Shown here in pieces: positions 6,129 to 12,321 of a stretch of 18,403 nucleotides of DNA. How positions within the stretch are numbered: position 1 is the stretch's first letter; each line of letters starts with the position of its first letter. The notes under the pieces are model-generated. The model did not search any database. It worked only from the letters and a program-made list of their open reading frames with translations, and was not told where the DNA came from. Source of the stretch: DATEAX01 sp035288145 (lineage in GTDB: Bacteria > Patescibacteriota > UBA1384 > UBA12157 > JAENIV01); NCBI GenBank assembly GCA_035288145.1, contig DATEAX010000020.1:1-18403 (forward strand), given 5' to 3'. The translations under genes were made by a program, and so were the position numbers.

Positions 6129-7425
6129 TTTTATTGATTCCCGGGACGGGAAACGCTTTAGTAAATTTTTTTATTTCTCTTTTAATTTCCATTAAATTTT
6201 TATTTTTCTTGAGTTCTTCTTTGGCTTTTTTAAGATAATCTTTCCGGATTTCTTTATCAACGGGTAAGATATATTTTTCCGTCTCCCTTAACGCTCGAGT
6301 TAACCAAATGGCGATAAGGACCATTTCTTTTTCTTTCATCCCTCGTGAAGTGATTGCCGGCGTCCCCAAACGGATGCCGCTGGGATAAAACGGCGACGAT
6401 GGTTCATTGGGAACAGTATTTTTATTGACAATAATGCCGGCTTGTTCCAAAGCTTCTTGAGCAAAAACGCCCGCGCCTTTGGCCAATTTAATTAACAAAA
6501 GATGGTTATCCGTCCCGCCAGATACCAATTGATATCCCAGCCGGACCAATTCCCGGGCCAGCGCTTGGGCATTTTTTATAATTTGTCTGGCATATTTTTT
6601 AAATTCCGGCTCCGCCGCCTCCTTAAAACAAACCGCCATGGCGGCAATGGTGTTCATATGCGGTCCGCCCTGCACCCCGGGAAAAATCGCTTTATCAATA
6701 ATATCCGCTAATTCCGGTCGGCAGAAGATGACGGCTCCGCGCGGACCGCGCAAAGTTTTATGGGTTGTGGTCATCACAATGTCCGCAAAGCCAAAGGGCG
6801 AAGGGTGCTCGCCGCCCACGATGAGCCCGGCAATATGGGAAATATCCGCCAAATGATAGGCGCCAACTTCTTTGGCAATATTTCCAAATTTGCTAAAATC
6901 AATCACCCTTGGATAGGCGGTGGCGCCGGAGACAATCATCTTCGGCTTTTCTTTTCGAGCCATCTTTTTTAGCATGTTGTAATCAATCCGCTCGTCTTTG
7001 CCCACGCCGTAAGGCACAAATTGATAAGTTTTGCCGGAAAAATTGGCCGGCGAGCCGTGGGTCAAATGCCCGCCCTCGGCCAAACTCATACCCAGAACTT
7101 TATCGCCGGGCAAAAGTAAAGCAAAATAAATTGCCAGATTCGCCGGCGAGCCGGAATATGGCTGGCAATTTACATGATAATTTGTTTTGAATAATTTTTG
7201 CGCCCGGGCTTTGGCCAAGTTTTCGATTCTGTCGGTAAACTCCTGACCGCCGTAGTAGCGTTTGCCCGGATAACCTTCGGAGTATTTATTGGTCAACACC
7301 GACCCCAGCGCTTCCAAAACCGCCTTCGAGGCGTAGTTTTCCGAGGGAATCATTTCCAGACCGTCGGTCTGCCTTTTTTGCTCGCCATTGATTAATTTTT
7401 GGACTTCTTTATCATTTTTAATCAC
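6118..7425 (-). CDS. glyA: Serine hydroxymethyltransferase
   Basis: SHMT is a PLP enzyme that converts serine and tetrahydrofolate to glycine and 5,10-methylene-tetrahydrofolate. The protein carries LEMIPSENYASKAVLEALGS, LTNKYSEGYPGKRYYGG, the cofactor region ADISHIAGLIVGG, and the Schiff-base lysine in TTTHKTLRGPRG, followed by PGVQGGPHMNTIAA. I choose GTG 7425, which overlaps the TAA of the upstream gene and gives 435 residues; it places a normal short helix before the conserved core. A TTG at 7467 would add 14 residues but lacks a ribosome site and overlaps the upstream gene by 50 nt. The gene lies in the overlapping minus-strand unit with dCMP deaminase, which suggests supply of one-carbon units for dTMP synthesis. 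Confidence 0.95.
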   Translation of the reverse strand: MIKNDKEVQKLINGEQKRQTDGLEMIPSENYASKAVLEALGSVLTNKYSEGYPGKRYYGGQEFTDRIENLAKARAQKLFKTNYHVNCQPYSGSPANLAIYFALLLPGDKVLGMSLAEGGHLTHGSPANFSGKTYQFVPYGVGKDERIDYNMLKKMARKEKPKMIVSGATAYPRVIDFSKFGNIAKEVGAYHLADISHIAGLIVGGEHPSPFGFADIVMTTTHKTLRGPRGAVIFCRPELADIIDKAIFPGVQGGPHMNTIAAMAVCFKEAAEPEFKKYARQIIKNAQALARELVRLGYQLVSGGTDNHLLLIKLAKGAGVFAQEALEQAGIIVNKNTVPNEPSSPFYPSGIRLGTPAITSRGMKEKEMVLIAIWLTRALRETEKYILPVDKEIRKDYLKKAKEELKKNKNLMEIKREIKKFTKAFPVPGINKNES

Positions 7426-7939
7426 TGTTTTTGTCTTTCTTTGATTTGAAAAATTTAAGGAAAACAATTGTCATCACCGCGGCCGCCATAATCCAAAAGA
7501 CAAACTGAAAAAGGGCCAAAGTTAAAAACAGCTCGTCTTTGACGGTTTGAGCGAGCAAAGCCGCGACAAGAGCCGAAAAGAAGGGAATCAAAAGTAAAAG
7601 ATATTTTTTAAGCCGAATCAGGAAGGGCAAAGAAACAATGGAAAACCAGAACGAAAACATAAAAATTTGGATTGGCCATGGTTCGCTGTATTTTTTTAAA
7701 ATGATATTCTCCACCAGAACCAGGCCGATTAAGGCGGAAAAAATAGAGTAGGCGAGAGGGGAAAGGGAAGTTCTGCGATAAAACCAAAAAATAATTGTCA
7801 GAAAGAGGGCGTAAATCGGCGCGGCAATAAGCAGGATTAAAGGACCCCGATGATAAATGATGAGGTTATTATAAAATTCACCCACAATCGCGAAAAATAA
7901 CCCCCAGATGACATATTGGTAAAGTTTTAATTTAACCAT
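7418..7939 (-). CDS. Hypothetical polytopic membrane protein
   Basis: 173 residues with about five or six hydrophobic helices: residues near 8-28, 33-52, 61-78, 90-107, 112-130 and 138-160. Loops are short, and the tail KFFKSKKDKNSD is basic, suggesting a cytoplasmic C-terminus. The ATG follows the dCMP deaminase stop by one base and the end overlaps the glyA start, so it is expressed with them. No transporter signature or family is recognised. Confidence 0.8.
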   Translation of the reverse strand: MVKLKLYQYVIWGLFFAIVGEFYNNLIIYHRGPLILLIAAPIYALFLTIIFWFYRRTSLSPLAYSIFSALIGLVLVENIILKKYSEPWPIQIFMFSFWFSIVSLPFLIRLKKYLLLLIPFFSALVAALLAQTVKDELFLTLALFQFVFWIMAAAVMTIVFLKFFKSKKDKNSD

Positions 7940-7940
7940 C

Positions 7941-8465
7941 TTAACTCATTTCTTCATAAGTTTCGGTTTCATCTTTTTGAACCTCCAATTTTACCCCGGC
8001 CTGCCTAAAGATGTCAACCGTATCTTTGGCCGCATGATAGTGTTTTTCCGAAACCACCCTTTTAATGCCGCAGTTAATAATCATTTTGGCGCAGACAAAA
8101 CAGGGCTCCATTTTGACATAAATTGTCGCCCCCTCCAAAGGAATGCCCAATTTAGCCGCTTGAGAAATGGCATTTTGTTCGGCATGGACGGTGCGAACGC
8201 AGTGATTGGTGATTTCCCCGTTTTCGTGAATAGTTTTTTTAAATAAATGACCGACATCATCGCAGTGAGGCAATCTCTTGGGCGAGCCGACATATCCGGT
8301 GGTGAGAATCTGGCGATCGCGGACAATTACGCAACCAGCTCGGCCGCGATCACAGGTCGCACGGGTTGCCACCTGCCGCGAAATTTCCAGAAAATACTCA
8401 TCCCAGCTGGGACGAAGATGTTTTTTGACTTTTGCTCTGACGGTCTTTTTATCTTTTTGCGGCAT
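7941..8465 (-). CDS. dCMP deaminase (ComEB-like)
   Basis: Zinc-dependent deaminase of the cytidine/deoxycytidylate family, converting dCMP to dUMP, the precursor of dTMP. The catalytic motifs are HAE at 94-96 (RTVHAEQNAI) and PCFVC at 121-125 (MEPCFVCAKMII). The body begins RPSWDEYFLEISRQVATRATCDR and continues GYVGSPKRLPHCDDVGH, as in the ComEB/dCMP deaminase group; extra Cys and His residues (C38, H68, C89) fit the second structural zinc site. About 17 basic residues precede the usual start. The 174-residue frame overlaps the upstream kinase by 17 nt. With glyA it points to thymidylate synthesis, but no intact thymidylate synthase is visible in the window. Confidence 0.92.
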   Translation of the reverse strand: MPQKDKKTVRAKVKKHLRPSWDEYFLEISRQVATRATCDRGRAGCVIVRDRQILTTGYVGSPKRLPHCDDVGHLFKKTIHENGEITNHCVRTVHAEQNAISQAAKLGIPLEGATIYVKMEPCFVCAKMIINCGIKRVVSEKHYHAAKDTVDIFRQAGVKLEVQKDETETYEEMS

Positions 8466-9027
8466 TGATGGTTTGAAATATTTTTTCTAAATTATTTTGC
8501 AAATCCTTTTTTGTACCTTCATTTATGACCATAAAATCGGCCATGGCAATCGGCCCGCCTTTATTTAATTTTTCAATTTCCGCCAAGTCGCGGCTTTGGG
8601 CTTCCAATAAATTAAAGGAGCGATACTTCATCTTCGGATCCGAGCCGTGCCGCAGGCCGCGTTCGATTAAACGCTGGTGGCGAGTCTTGGGACTGGCATA
8701 AACGGCTATGGTAATAAAATTTTTGTATTTTTCTTTAAAAGCCAGATATTCTTCCCACGAATAGAGACCGTCGACAATCATATTCCCCTTTTGAGCCTCA
8801 ATTTTGGGGAAATTCAATTTGGCAAAGGCGGCCATCCCGTGTTTTCTTCGAAGCATTTCCCGAATGATTCGTTCATTGGCTTCCGAGGGCTCCAAGCCCT
8901 GTTTTATAATTTCATCAAGGGTCAGCTGGCCCAAACGAATATAAGCGTATCCTTTGCTCGTGAAAAAATCAGCAACTTCGCTTTTGCCCGAGCCGGGCAT
9001 GCCGACAATGGCAATCACTTTTCTCAT
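8449..9027 (-). CDS. UPF0200-like P-loop nucleotide kinase
   Basis: A 192-residue P-loop protein with the Walker A motif GMPGSGKS at 9-16. The order of motifs (AYIRLGQLTLDE, EREMLRRKHGMAAFAK-type segment, IVDGLYSWEEYLAFK, VYASPKTRHQRLIERG, ADFMVINEGT) matches the family known mainly from archaea as UPF0200, related to dephospho-CoA and adenylate kinases. A nucleoside-monophosphate kinase role would suit its place at the head of a unit with dCMP deaminase and glyA, but the substrate is not shown by the sequence. The ATG has a GAGAGGTGG ribosome site, and TATGAT/TATAGT boxes near 9042-9052 on the minus strand are its likely promoter, divergent from smpB. Confidence 0.8.
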   Translation of the reverse strand: MRKVIAIVGMPGSGKSEVADFFTSKGYAYIRLGQLTLDEIIKQGLEPSEANERIIREMLRRKHGMAAFAKLNFPKIEAQKGNMIVDGLYSWEEYLAFKEKYKNFITIAVYASPKTRHQRLIERGLRHGSDPKMKYRSFNLLEAQSRDLAEIEKLNKGGPIAMADFMVINEGTKKDLQNNLEKIFQTINAAKR

Positions 9028-9079
9028 TTTCCACCTCTCTTATCATACTATAGGCCAAGATTTAACAAAACAAAAGTAA

Positions 9080-9085
9080 TATAAT
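9080..9085 (+). promoter_or_regulatory. -10 box of smpB; predicts a leaderless transcript
   Basis: A perfect TATAAT ends 6 nt before the smpB ATG, so the usual initiation point, 7 nt downstream, is the A of the start codon. There is no Shine-Dalgarno sequence between them. The -35 is weak. Confidence 0.6.
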
Positions 9086-9091
9086 CAAGTT

Positions 9092-9511
9092 ATGAAACCA
9101 ATTGCTTTAAATCGAAAAGCGTATCACGAGTACGAAATTTTGGAAAAATTTGAAGCCGGAATTGTTCTGACAGGGTCGGAGATCAAGTCCATTCGCCAAG
9201 GCCGGGTAAATTTAGCCGGCGGTTTTTGCCGCATTCAAGGAAATGAGACCTGGATTCTGAACCTTCATCTGGCCAAAGCCGAAGAGCCCGAGCGTTCCCG
9301 CAAACTCTTGCTCCACCGAGCCCAAATCCAATCGCTTCTCGGTAAAACCCAACAAAAAGGATTATCGCTTATTCCACTTTCACTCTATCTCAAAAAAGGT
9401 AAAGCCAAACTGCAAATCGCTTTAGCTCGCGGCAAAAAACTTTACGACCGGCGCGAGGAAATTAAAAAGCGCGATATTAAAAGACAAACCGAAAGAGAGT
9501 TAAAAGAATAG
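9092..9511 (+). CDS. smpB: SsrA-binding protein SmpB
   Basis: SmpB binds tmRNA and brings it to stalled ribosomes for trans-translation. The 139 residues show the oligonucleotide-binding barrel (KAYHEYEILEKFEAGIVLTGSEIKSIRQG at 9-37), SRKLLLHRAQIQSLLG at 69-84, IPLSLYLKKGKAKLQIALARGKKLYDRR and the basic tail EEIKKRDIKRQTERELKE that enters the empty mRNA channel. The loop between the HL motif and RSRKLLL is shorter than usual, by roughly ten residues (LAKAEEPER only). The start is ATG 9092; no ribosome site exists, and the -10 box is adjacent. The tmRNA partner lies 1.6 kb away on the other strand. Confidence 0.95.
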   Translation: MKPIALNRKAYHEYEILEKFEAGIVLTGSEIKSIRQGRVNLAGGFCRIQGNETWILNLHLAKAEEPERSRKLLLHRAQIQSLLGKTQQKGLSLIPLSLYLKKGKAKLQIALARGKKLYDRREEIKKRDIKRQTERELKE

Positions 9512-9518
9512 CGCCTTC

Positions 9519-10034
9519 TTATCTCTGATAAATGAAAATATTATGTTTTTTGACTTTGAATTTTTGATAATTTGTCCATCCCTTGATAGGAAAACCAATC
9601 GAAATCAATCTCGCCGATGGTTTTAGTTCTTTTTTAAATTTTTTACTTAATTTCTCCAAAAGTTCCGGCAGTAAATAGCAATAAATCACCTCGGCTTCTC
9701 TTAAATCGGCCTTCCGGATATTTTGATATTTGATTTGGATACGGGGATATTTCCAAGTTCTAATCCGCCCCAAAAAATAATAAAAGGGTGAAATTTCAAA
9801 TCCCGTGGCTTTCGCCCCCAATTTAGCCGCTTCGATTAAGACATCGCCGTTACCGAAACCAAGGTCATACAAAACTTCTCCCTTTTTAAGACCGGATAAT
9901 TTCAGGGCTTCAATGATAACTTGACGATTTGTCCGAACATACGGACTGCCCAAAAAAACCGAAATCAGATTGGAGGCTTGCCAAAATAACAGTAAGATTG
10001 ATCCAAAAAATAGTAGCCCTAAGACAATAATCAC
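9519..10034 (-). CDS. Membrane-anchored class I SAM-dependent methyltransferase
   Basis: 171 residues. A single N-terminal transmembrane helix (residues 2-20) precedes GSPYVRTNRQVIIEALKL and SAM motif I, LYDLGFGNGDVLIEAAKLGA (55-74), with ATGFEISP as the acidic post-I strand. The layout of one helix, a GAPYVPT-like segment and then the methyltransferase core resembles the FAM173/ATPSCKMT-type lysine methyltransferases; that assignment is inferred from layout. The usual Cys of motif I is Phe here. The start is a GTG at 10034 without a clear ribosome site. It follows the CHAP gene on the same strand, separated by a 41-nt A/T-rich repeat, so the two may be co-transcribed. Confidence 0.75.
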   Translation of the reverse strand: MIIVLGLLFFGSILLLFWQASNLISVFLGSPYVRTNRQVIIEALKLSGLKKGEVLYDLGFGNGDVLIEAAKLGAKATGFEISPFYYFLGRIRTWKYPRIQIKYQNIRKADLREAEVIYCYLLPELLEKLSKKFKKELKPSARLISIGFPIKGWTNYQKFKVKKHNIFIYQR

Positions 10035-10075
10035 GCTTTAATTGTAAATTGAAAATTGAAAATTGTGAATTTTCT
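10035..10075. repeat. Intergenic A/T-rich short-word repeat
   Basis: Near-copies of the word AATTGAAA fill the gap between the CHAP and methyltransferase genes; AAATTGAAAATT occurs here and again at 15884-15897. The tract has no hairpin with a T run. Confidence 0.5.
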
Positions 10076-10912
10076 TTAGTAGATATAACCGATAATTCGG
10101 CTGTAAGAGATAGGAATAGTTCTTGAAGAAATCACCCCGAAACCCCGGAAGTTCATTTCGGAAATCGTCATTTGGTCGCCCGCTACCGCATCCACCATCG
10201 CCACATGACCGGTGGCGCCGCCTTCGGTGGTGACAACAATCGCGCCCACTTGCGGCGTTTCTCCGGTAGCAAAGCCAAAGGCGCGGGCCCCCGAAAGCCA
10301 AGTAATCGCATTGCCCCGCCAGGGAATCGGCCTTTTTTGAGCCACATAATAGGTACAATAGCCAAAAGGAAACCTGTTGGCTACCGGCTCATTGGTAATT
10401 TTGGAGGATAGACCGCTTTCCGGAGCGCGGGACGATGATGCTTTCCGCAAATTGGTTCTTCGCTGGACTTTTGGTTTTTCTTCTTCAGTAACCTGGGTCT
10501 CGGCAATTAATGGCTTGACAAGATAGCCATCGTCAACCGATGAAATCGCCGGTGAAATTATCTGCTCTCTTGTGATAACTGCCGGCCGAATATCTTGAAC
10601 AATCTGTCTGGCTAATGTTAAGTCGGCAAGGGGCGAGGCGGCCGAGGCAGGTTCTATCTTGAAAACCAATCCCCCCTTTACCAGCAAAATCAAAATTAAT
10701 CCTATCAAAATTAAGGCAAATTTCAGATTGAGTAAATTTTCGATTAAAGGTGCAAATTTTTTTAGAGTTTGATTTTTAATTTCGAAATTAATGAGGTTTG
10801 TTTTTTTGTTTTCCGAGTCACCTGTCCCCTTGTGGGGAGCTAATTTCTCCTTTTTGAGATTCCCCGTGTTTTCCGGTGTACAAATAATAAACCTCCATGG
10901 TTTAGAGAGCAA
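10076..10912 (-). CDS. Membrane-anchored CHAP-domain peptidoglycan hydrolase
   Basis: CHAP domains are NlpC/P60-like cysteine amidases or endopeptidases that cut peptidoglycan. The 278-residue frame has a charged N-terminus, one transmembrane helix at about 65-83 (FALILIGLILILLVKGGLVF), a polar linker (85-175) and a C-terminal CHAP domain from about 178: FPFGYCTYYVAQKR with catalytic C186, WRGNAITWLSGARAFGF, VGAIVVT, GHVAMVDAV with H236, and ISEMNFRG (E252/N254). The helix would place the domain outside the cytoplasm. The start is TTG 10912, about 10 nt after an AGGACGG; no ATG is in frame, so the first 60 residues are uncertain. A promoter (11043-11016) and a leader hairpin (11005-10970) precede it. 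Cell-wall remodelling or division is its likely job. Confidence 0.85.
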   Translation of the reverse strand: MLSKPWRFIICTPENTGNLKKEKLAPHKGTGDSENKKTNLINFEIKNQTLKKFAPLIENLLNLKFALILIGLILILLVKGGLVFKIEPASAASPLADLTLARQIVQDIRPAVITREQIISPAISSVDDGYLVKPLIAETQVTEEEKPKVQRRTNLRKASSSRAPESGLSSKITNEPVANRFPFGYCTYYVAQKRPIPWRGNAITWLSGARAFGFATGETPQVGAIVVTTEGGATGHVAMVDAVAGDQMTISEMNFRGFGVISSRTIPISYSRIIGYIY

Positions 10913-10969
10913 TAACTGAATCCCGTCCTTTTTAAGGTACTCTTAAACATTCAACTATTACTCTGCGCG

Positions 10970-11005
10970 GTGCTTCAGGCAATTAAAAAAAGTGCCTTAA
11001 AGCAC
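10970..11005 (-). promoter_or_regulatory. Leader hairpin of CHAP gene, possible attenuator
   Basis: On the minus strand the predicted transcript begins near 11009 and reads at once GTGCTTTAAGGCAC (11005-10992), a short hairpin, followed by seven T (10991-10985). The same segment can instead pair with GCCTGAAGCAC (10980-10970) in a longer stem. The two folds exclude each other, as in attenuators. No riboswitch class is recognised. Confidence 0.35.
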
Positions 11006-11015
11006 AACGATATCT

Positions 11016-11043
11016 ATTCTATCAGAAGCAAAAACCTTGTCAA
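11016..11043 (-). promoter_or_regulatory. Promoter of CHAP gene
   Basis: On the minus strand TTGACA (11043-11038), a 16-nt spacer and TAGAAT (11021-11016). The 5' leader to the TTG start would be about 97 nt. Confidence 0.6.
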
Positions 11044-11060
11044 GGGTCAAATCCCCTCCT

Positions 11061-11093
11061 GTTATTACACAGCATATATGTTCTGTGGATAAC
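11061..11093. promoter_or_regulatory. Inverted pair of DnaA-box-like sites
   Basis: TGTGGATAA at 11084-11092 is a perfect DnaA box on the minus strand (TTATCCACA). An inverted, imperfect partner, GTTATTACACAG (11061-11072), faces it across about 10 nt. The pair sits just upstream of the CHAP promoter and downstream of the tmRNA terminator. It may bind DnaA or another dimeric regulator, or be chance. Confidence 0.35.
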
Positions 11094-11100
11094 TTCCAAA

Positions 11101-11134
11101 CCAAAAAATCAAACCCTATGGTTTGATTTTTTGG
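11101..11134 (-). terminator. Terminator of tmRNA (long perfect palindrome)
   Basis: Arms 11101-11115 (CCAAAAAATCAAACC) and 11120-11134 are perfectly complementary, 15 bp with a four-base loop. Each arm includes six A or T, so the stem ends in a T run in either direction. The outer two bases of one arm are the last bases of the tmRNA CCA tail. Confidence 0.8.
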
Positions 11135-11440
11135 TGGAGCTGGGGGAAATCGCATCCCCGTCCAAAAAAAGATTCTAACAATCCTTGACAAGCATAATCG
11201 TTGGTCTTTGTTTATTTTGCCTTACCCACCAAGACCATCTCGGCAAGGCGAAGGTTGATTTGTCATGCCCGGTTCCGGCCATTCAACCAACAGTCGGACG
11301 GACAGCCCTCGCCTATTTAGGCGAAAGCAGGTGCTAAATTAGCTTTAGCGCTTGAATTTTGCGACAATGATTTACGAGCTTTATCGCGTTGCTCGACTTG
11401 AAATTGTTTTAATCTTTTCCTGTCGAATCTATACAGCCCC
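11132..11440 (-). ncRNA. ssrA: Transfer-messenger RNA (tmRNA)
   Basis: On the minus strand the RNA begins GGGGCTGTATAGATTCGACA (11440) and ends CAGCTCCACCA (11132). The ends pair as the tRNA-like acceptor stem with the CCA tail encoded, and TTCGACAGG is the conserved D-loop region. CTCGTAAA, common to tmRNAs before the tag, is present near 11378. The tag frame, ending at TAA 11319-11317, reads approximately QNSSAKANLAPAFA; the resume codon cannot be fixed by eye. The stop lies in the loop of a CGCCT/AGGCG hairpin (11310-11323). The T-arm is GGGGA-TGCGATT-TCCCC, with G where most T-loops have the second U. At 309 nt it is shorter than the 363-nt E. coli RNA. The AFA ending recalls Mycoplasma tags more than the usual ALAA. 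Confidence 0.93.
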
Positions 11441-11450
11441 ATCGGATACT

Positions 11451-11478
11451 ATTATATCATATAAAAGGAAAAAATCAA
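11451..11478 (-). promoter_or_regulatory. Promoter of tmRNA
   Basis: On the minus strand TTGATT (11478-11473), a 16-nt spacer and a perfect TATAAT (11456-11451), ending 10 nt before the mature 5' end. Confidence 0.75.
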
Positions 11479-11515
11479 CCCCTCGCCCAGCACCGCGCTT
11501 TGTTCAGGTGCGGGC

Positions 11516-11544
11516 TTGACACAATGTAAAGAATACTTTACAAT
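11516..11544 (+). promoter_or_regulatory. Promoter of the HTH-Hsp20 gene
   Basis: TTGACA (11516-11521), 17-nt spacer, TACAAT (11539-11544). The expected start point (about 11551) coincides with the GTG start codon at 11550. Confidence 0.8.
11525..11542. promoter_or_regulatory. Palindromic operator within the HTH-Hsp20 promoter
   Basis: TGTAAAG and CTTTACA form a perfect 7-bp inverted repeat around AATA, filling the spacer and entering the -10 box. Its place suits repression by a dimeric HTH protein, most simply the downstream gene's own product. Confidence 0.65.
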
Positions 11545-11549
11545 ACAGG

Positions 11550-12269
11550 GTGGAGGTTAAGATAATTAAAATACATATTCAAAGGATCTCCCGTAGGTTA
11601 AAAAATCTAAGGGAAGAGAGGCGTCTGACCCAAGAGGAGCTTGCCGGCCAGCTGGGAATATCGCGTCAATCGATTATCTCGGTCGAACACGGCAAATGTC
11701 TGCCTTCTCTCCCCTTAGCCCTGCGTATTTCAAGAATTTTCGATCTCCCGTTTGAGCAATTATTTTTCACGGGAGGTAATCACACACAACCCAAGAAGGG
11801 AGGTGAAGAAACTATGCCCCGAACACTTATGCCCTGGTCGCCTTTTGGCGATTTGGACCTGTCTCGCCTAGCGCGAGCCGAGGCGGGCCGGTTTTTCGAC
11901 GATGAAGATATCCCTCTTCCGCGCTGGAAAGGGTTGGCATTCCCGGCTGTCAATGTCCGGCAAACCGATAAGGAGGTAATTTTGACCGCCGACATTCCGG
12001 GAATTTCCGAGGAAGAGCTTCAAGTCGAAGTCGGAAACGATTTTGTCGATATTTCCGGTGAACGCCGGGAAGAAAAGAAGGAAGAAGACGAAGGATATTT
12101 GCGACAGGAGGTCCGATTTGGCAATTTTACCCGCCGGATTCCTCTGCCAACGGAAGTTTCCGCCGATAAAGCCGAGGCAATTGTCAAAGACGGTCTTTTA
12201 AAACTTATCATCCCGAAAGTTAAACCAACGAAGATCAAGGTCACCAAGGTCAAAGTCAAAAAGGCCTGA
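11550..12269 (+). CDS. Fusion of Cro/C1-type HTH regulator and Hsp20 chaperone
   Basis: One open frame of 239 codons with no stop between two domains. Residues 12-72 are an XRE-type helix-turn-helix (RLKNLREERRLTQEELAGQL, then GISRQSIISVEHGKCLPSL and ISRIFDLPFEQLF). Residues 89-239 are a complete small heat-shock protein: MPRTLMPWSPFGDL, then the alpha-crystallin domain from about 131 (FPAVNVRQTDKEVILTADIP), GYLRQEVRFGNFTRRIPLP and AIVKDGLLKLIIPK, with an IKV-type C-terminal motif. An in-frame ATG at 11814 has its own GGGAGGTGA ribosome site, so a free 151-residue Hsp20 can also be made. The first start is odd: GTG 11550 lies at the predicted transcript 5' end, overlapping GGAGG 11552-11556, which would fit a non-standard ATA or ATT at 11562 or 11565 better. 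Autoregulation through the 11525-11542 palindrome is inferred. Confidence 0.85.
   Translation: MEVKIIKIHIQRISRRLKNLREERRLTQEELAGQLGISRQSIISVEHGKCLPSLPLALRISRIFDLPFEQLFFTGGNHTQPKKGGEETMPRTLMPWSPFGDLDLSRLARAEAGRFFDDEDIPLPRWKGLAFPAVNVRQTDKEVILTADIPGISEEELQVEVGNDFVDISGERREEKKEEDEGYLRQEVRFGNFTRRIPLPTEVSADKAEAIVKDGLLKLIIPKVKPTKIKVTKVKVKKA
11798..11816 (+). promoter_or_regulatory. Internal ribosome site and ATG for free Hsp20
   Basis: GGGAGGTGA (11798-11806) followed by ATG at 11814, in frame with the upstream HTH. The following residues MPRTLMPWSPF are a normal small heat-shock protein N-terminus. Confidence 0.75.
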
Positions 12270-12283
12270 TTTTGCGTTTGAAT

Positions 12284-12312
12284 TTGCAGAAAAAATTTTT
12301 CTCTGTTAAAAT
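12284..12312 (+). promoter_or_regulatory. Promoter of udk and tRNA-Val
   Basis: TTGCAG (12284-12289), 17-nt spacer, TAAAAT (12307-12312). The start point near 12319 leaves about 3 nt before the udk ATG, with no ribosome site. Confidence 0.6.
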
Positions 12313-12321
12313 TGAATTAAA

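Noticed and set aside
11061..11093. Replication origin
   Set aside because: One perfect DnaA box and an imperfect partner without dnaA/dnaN, a box cluster or an AT-rich unwinding region is not enough.
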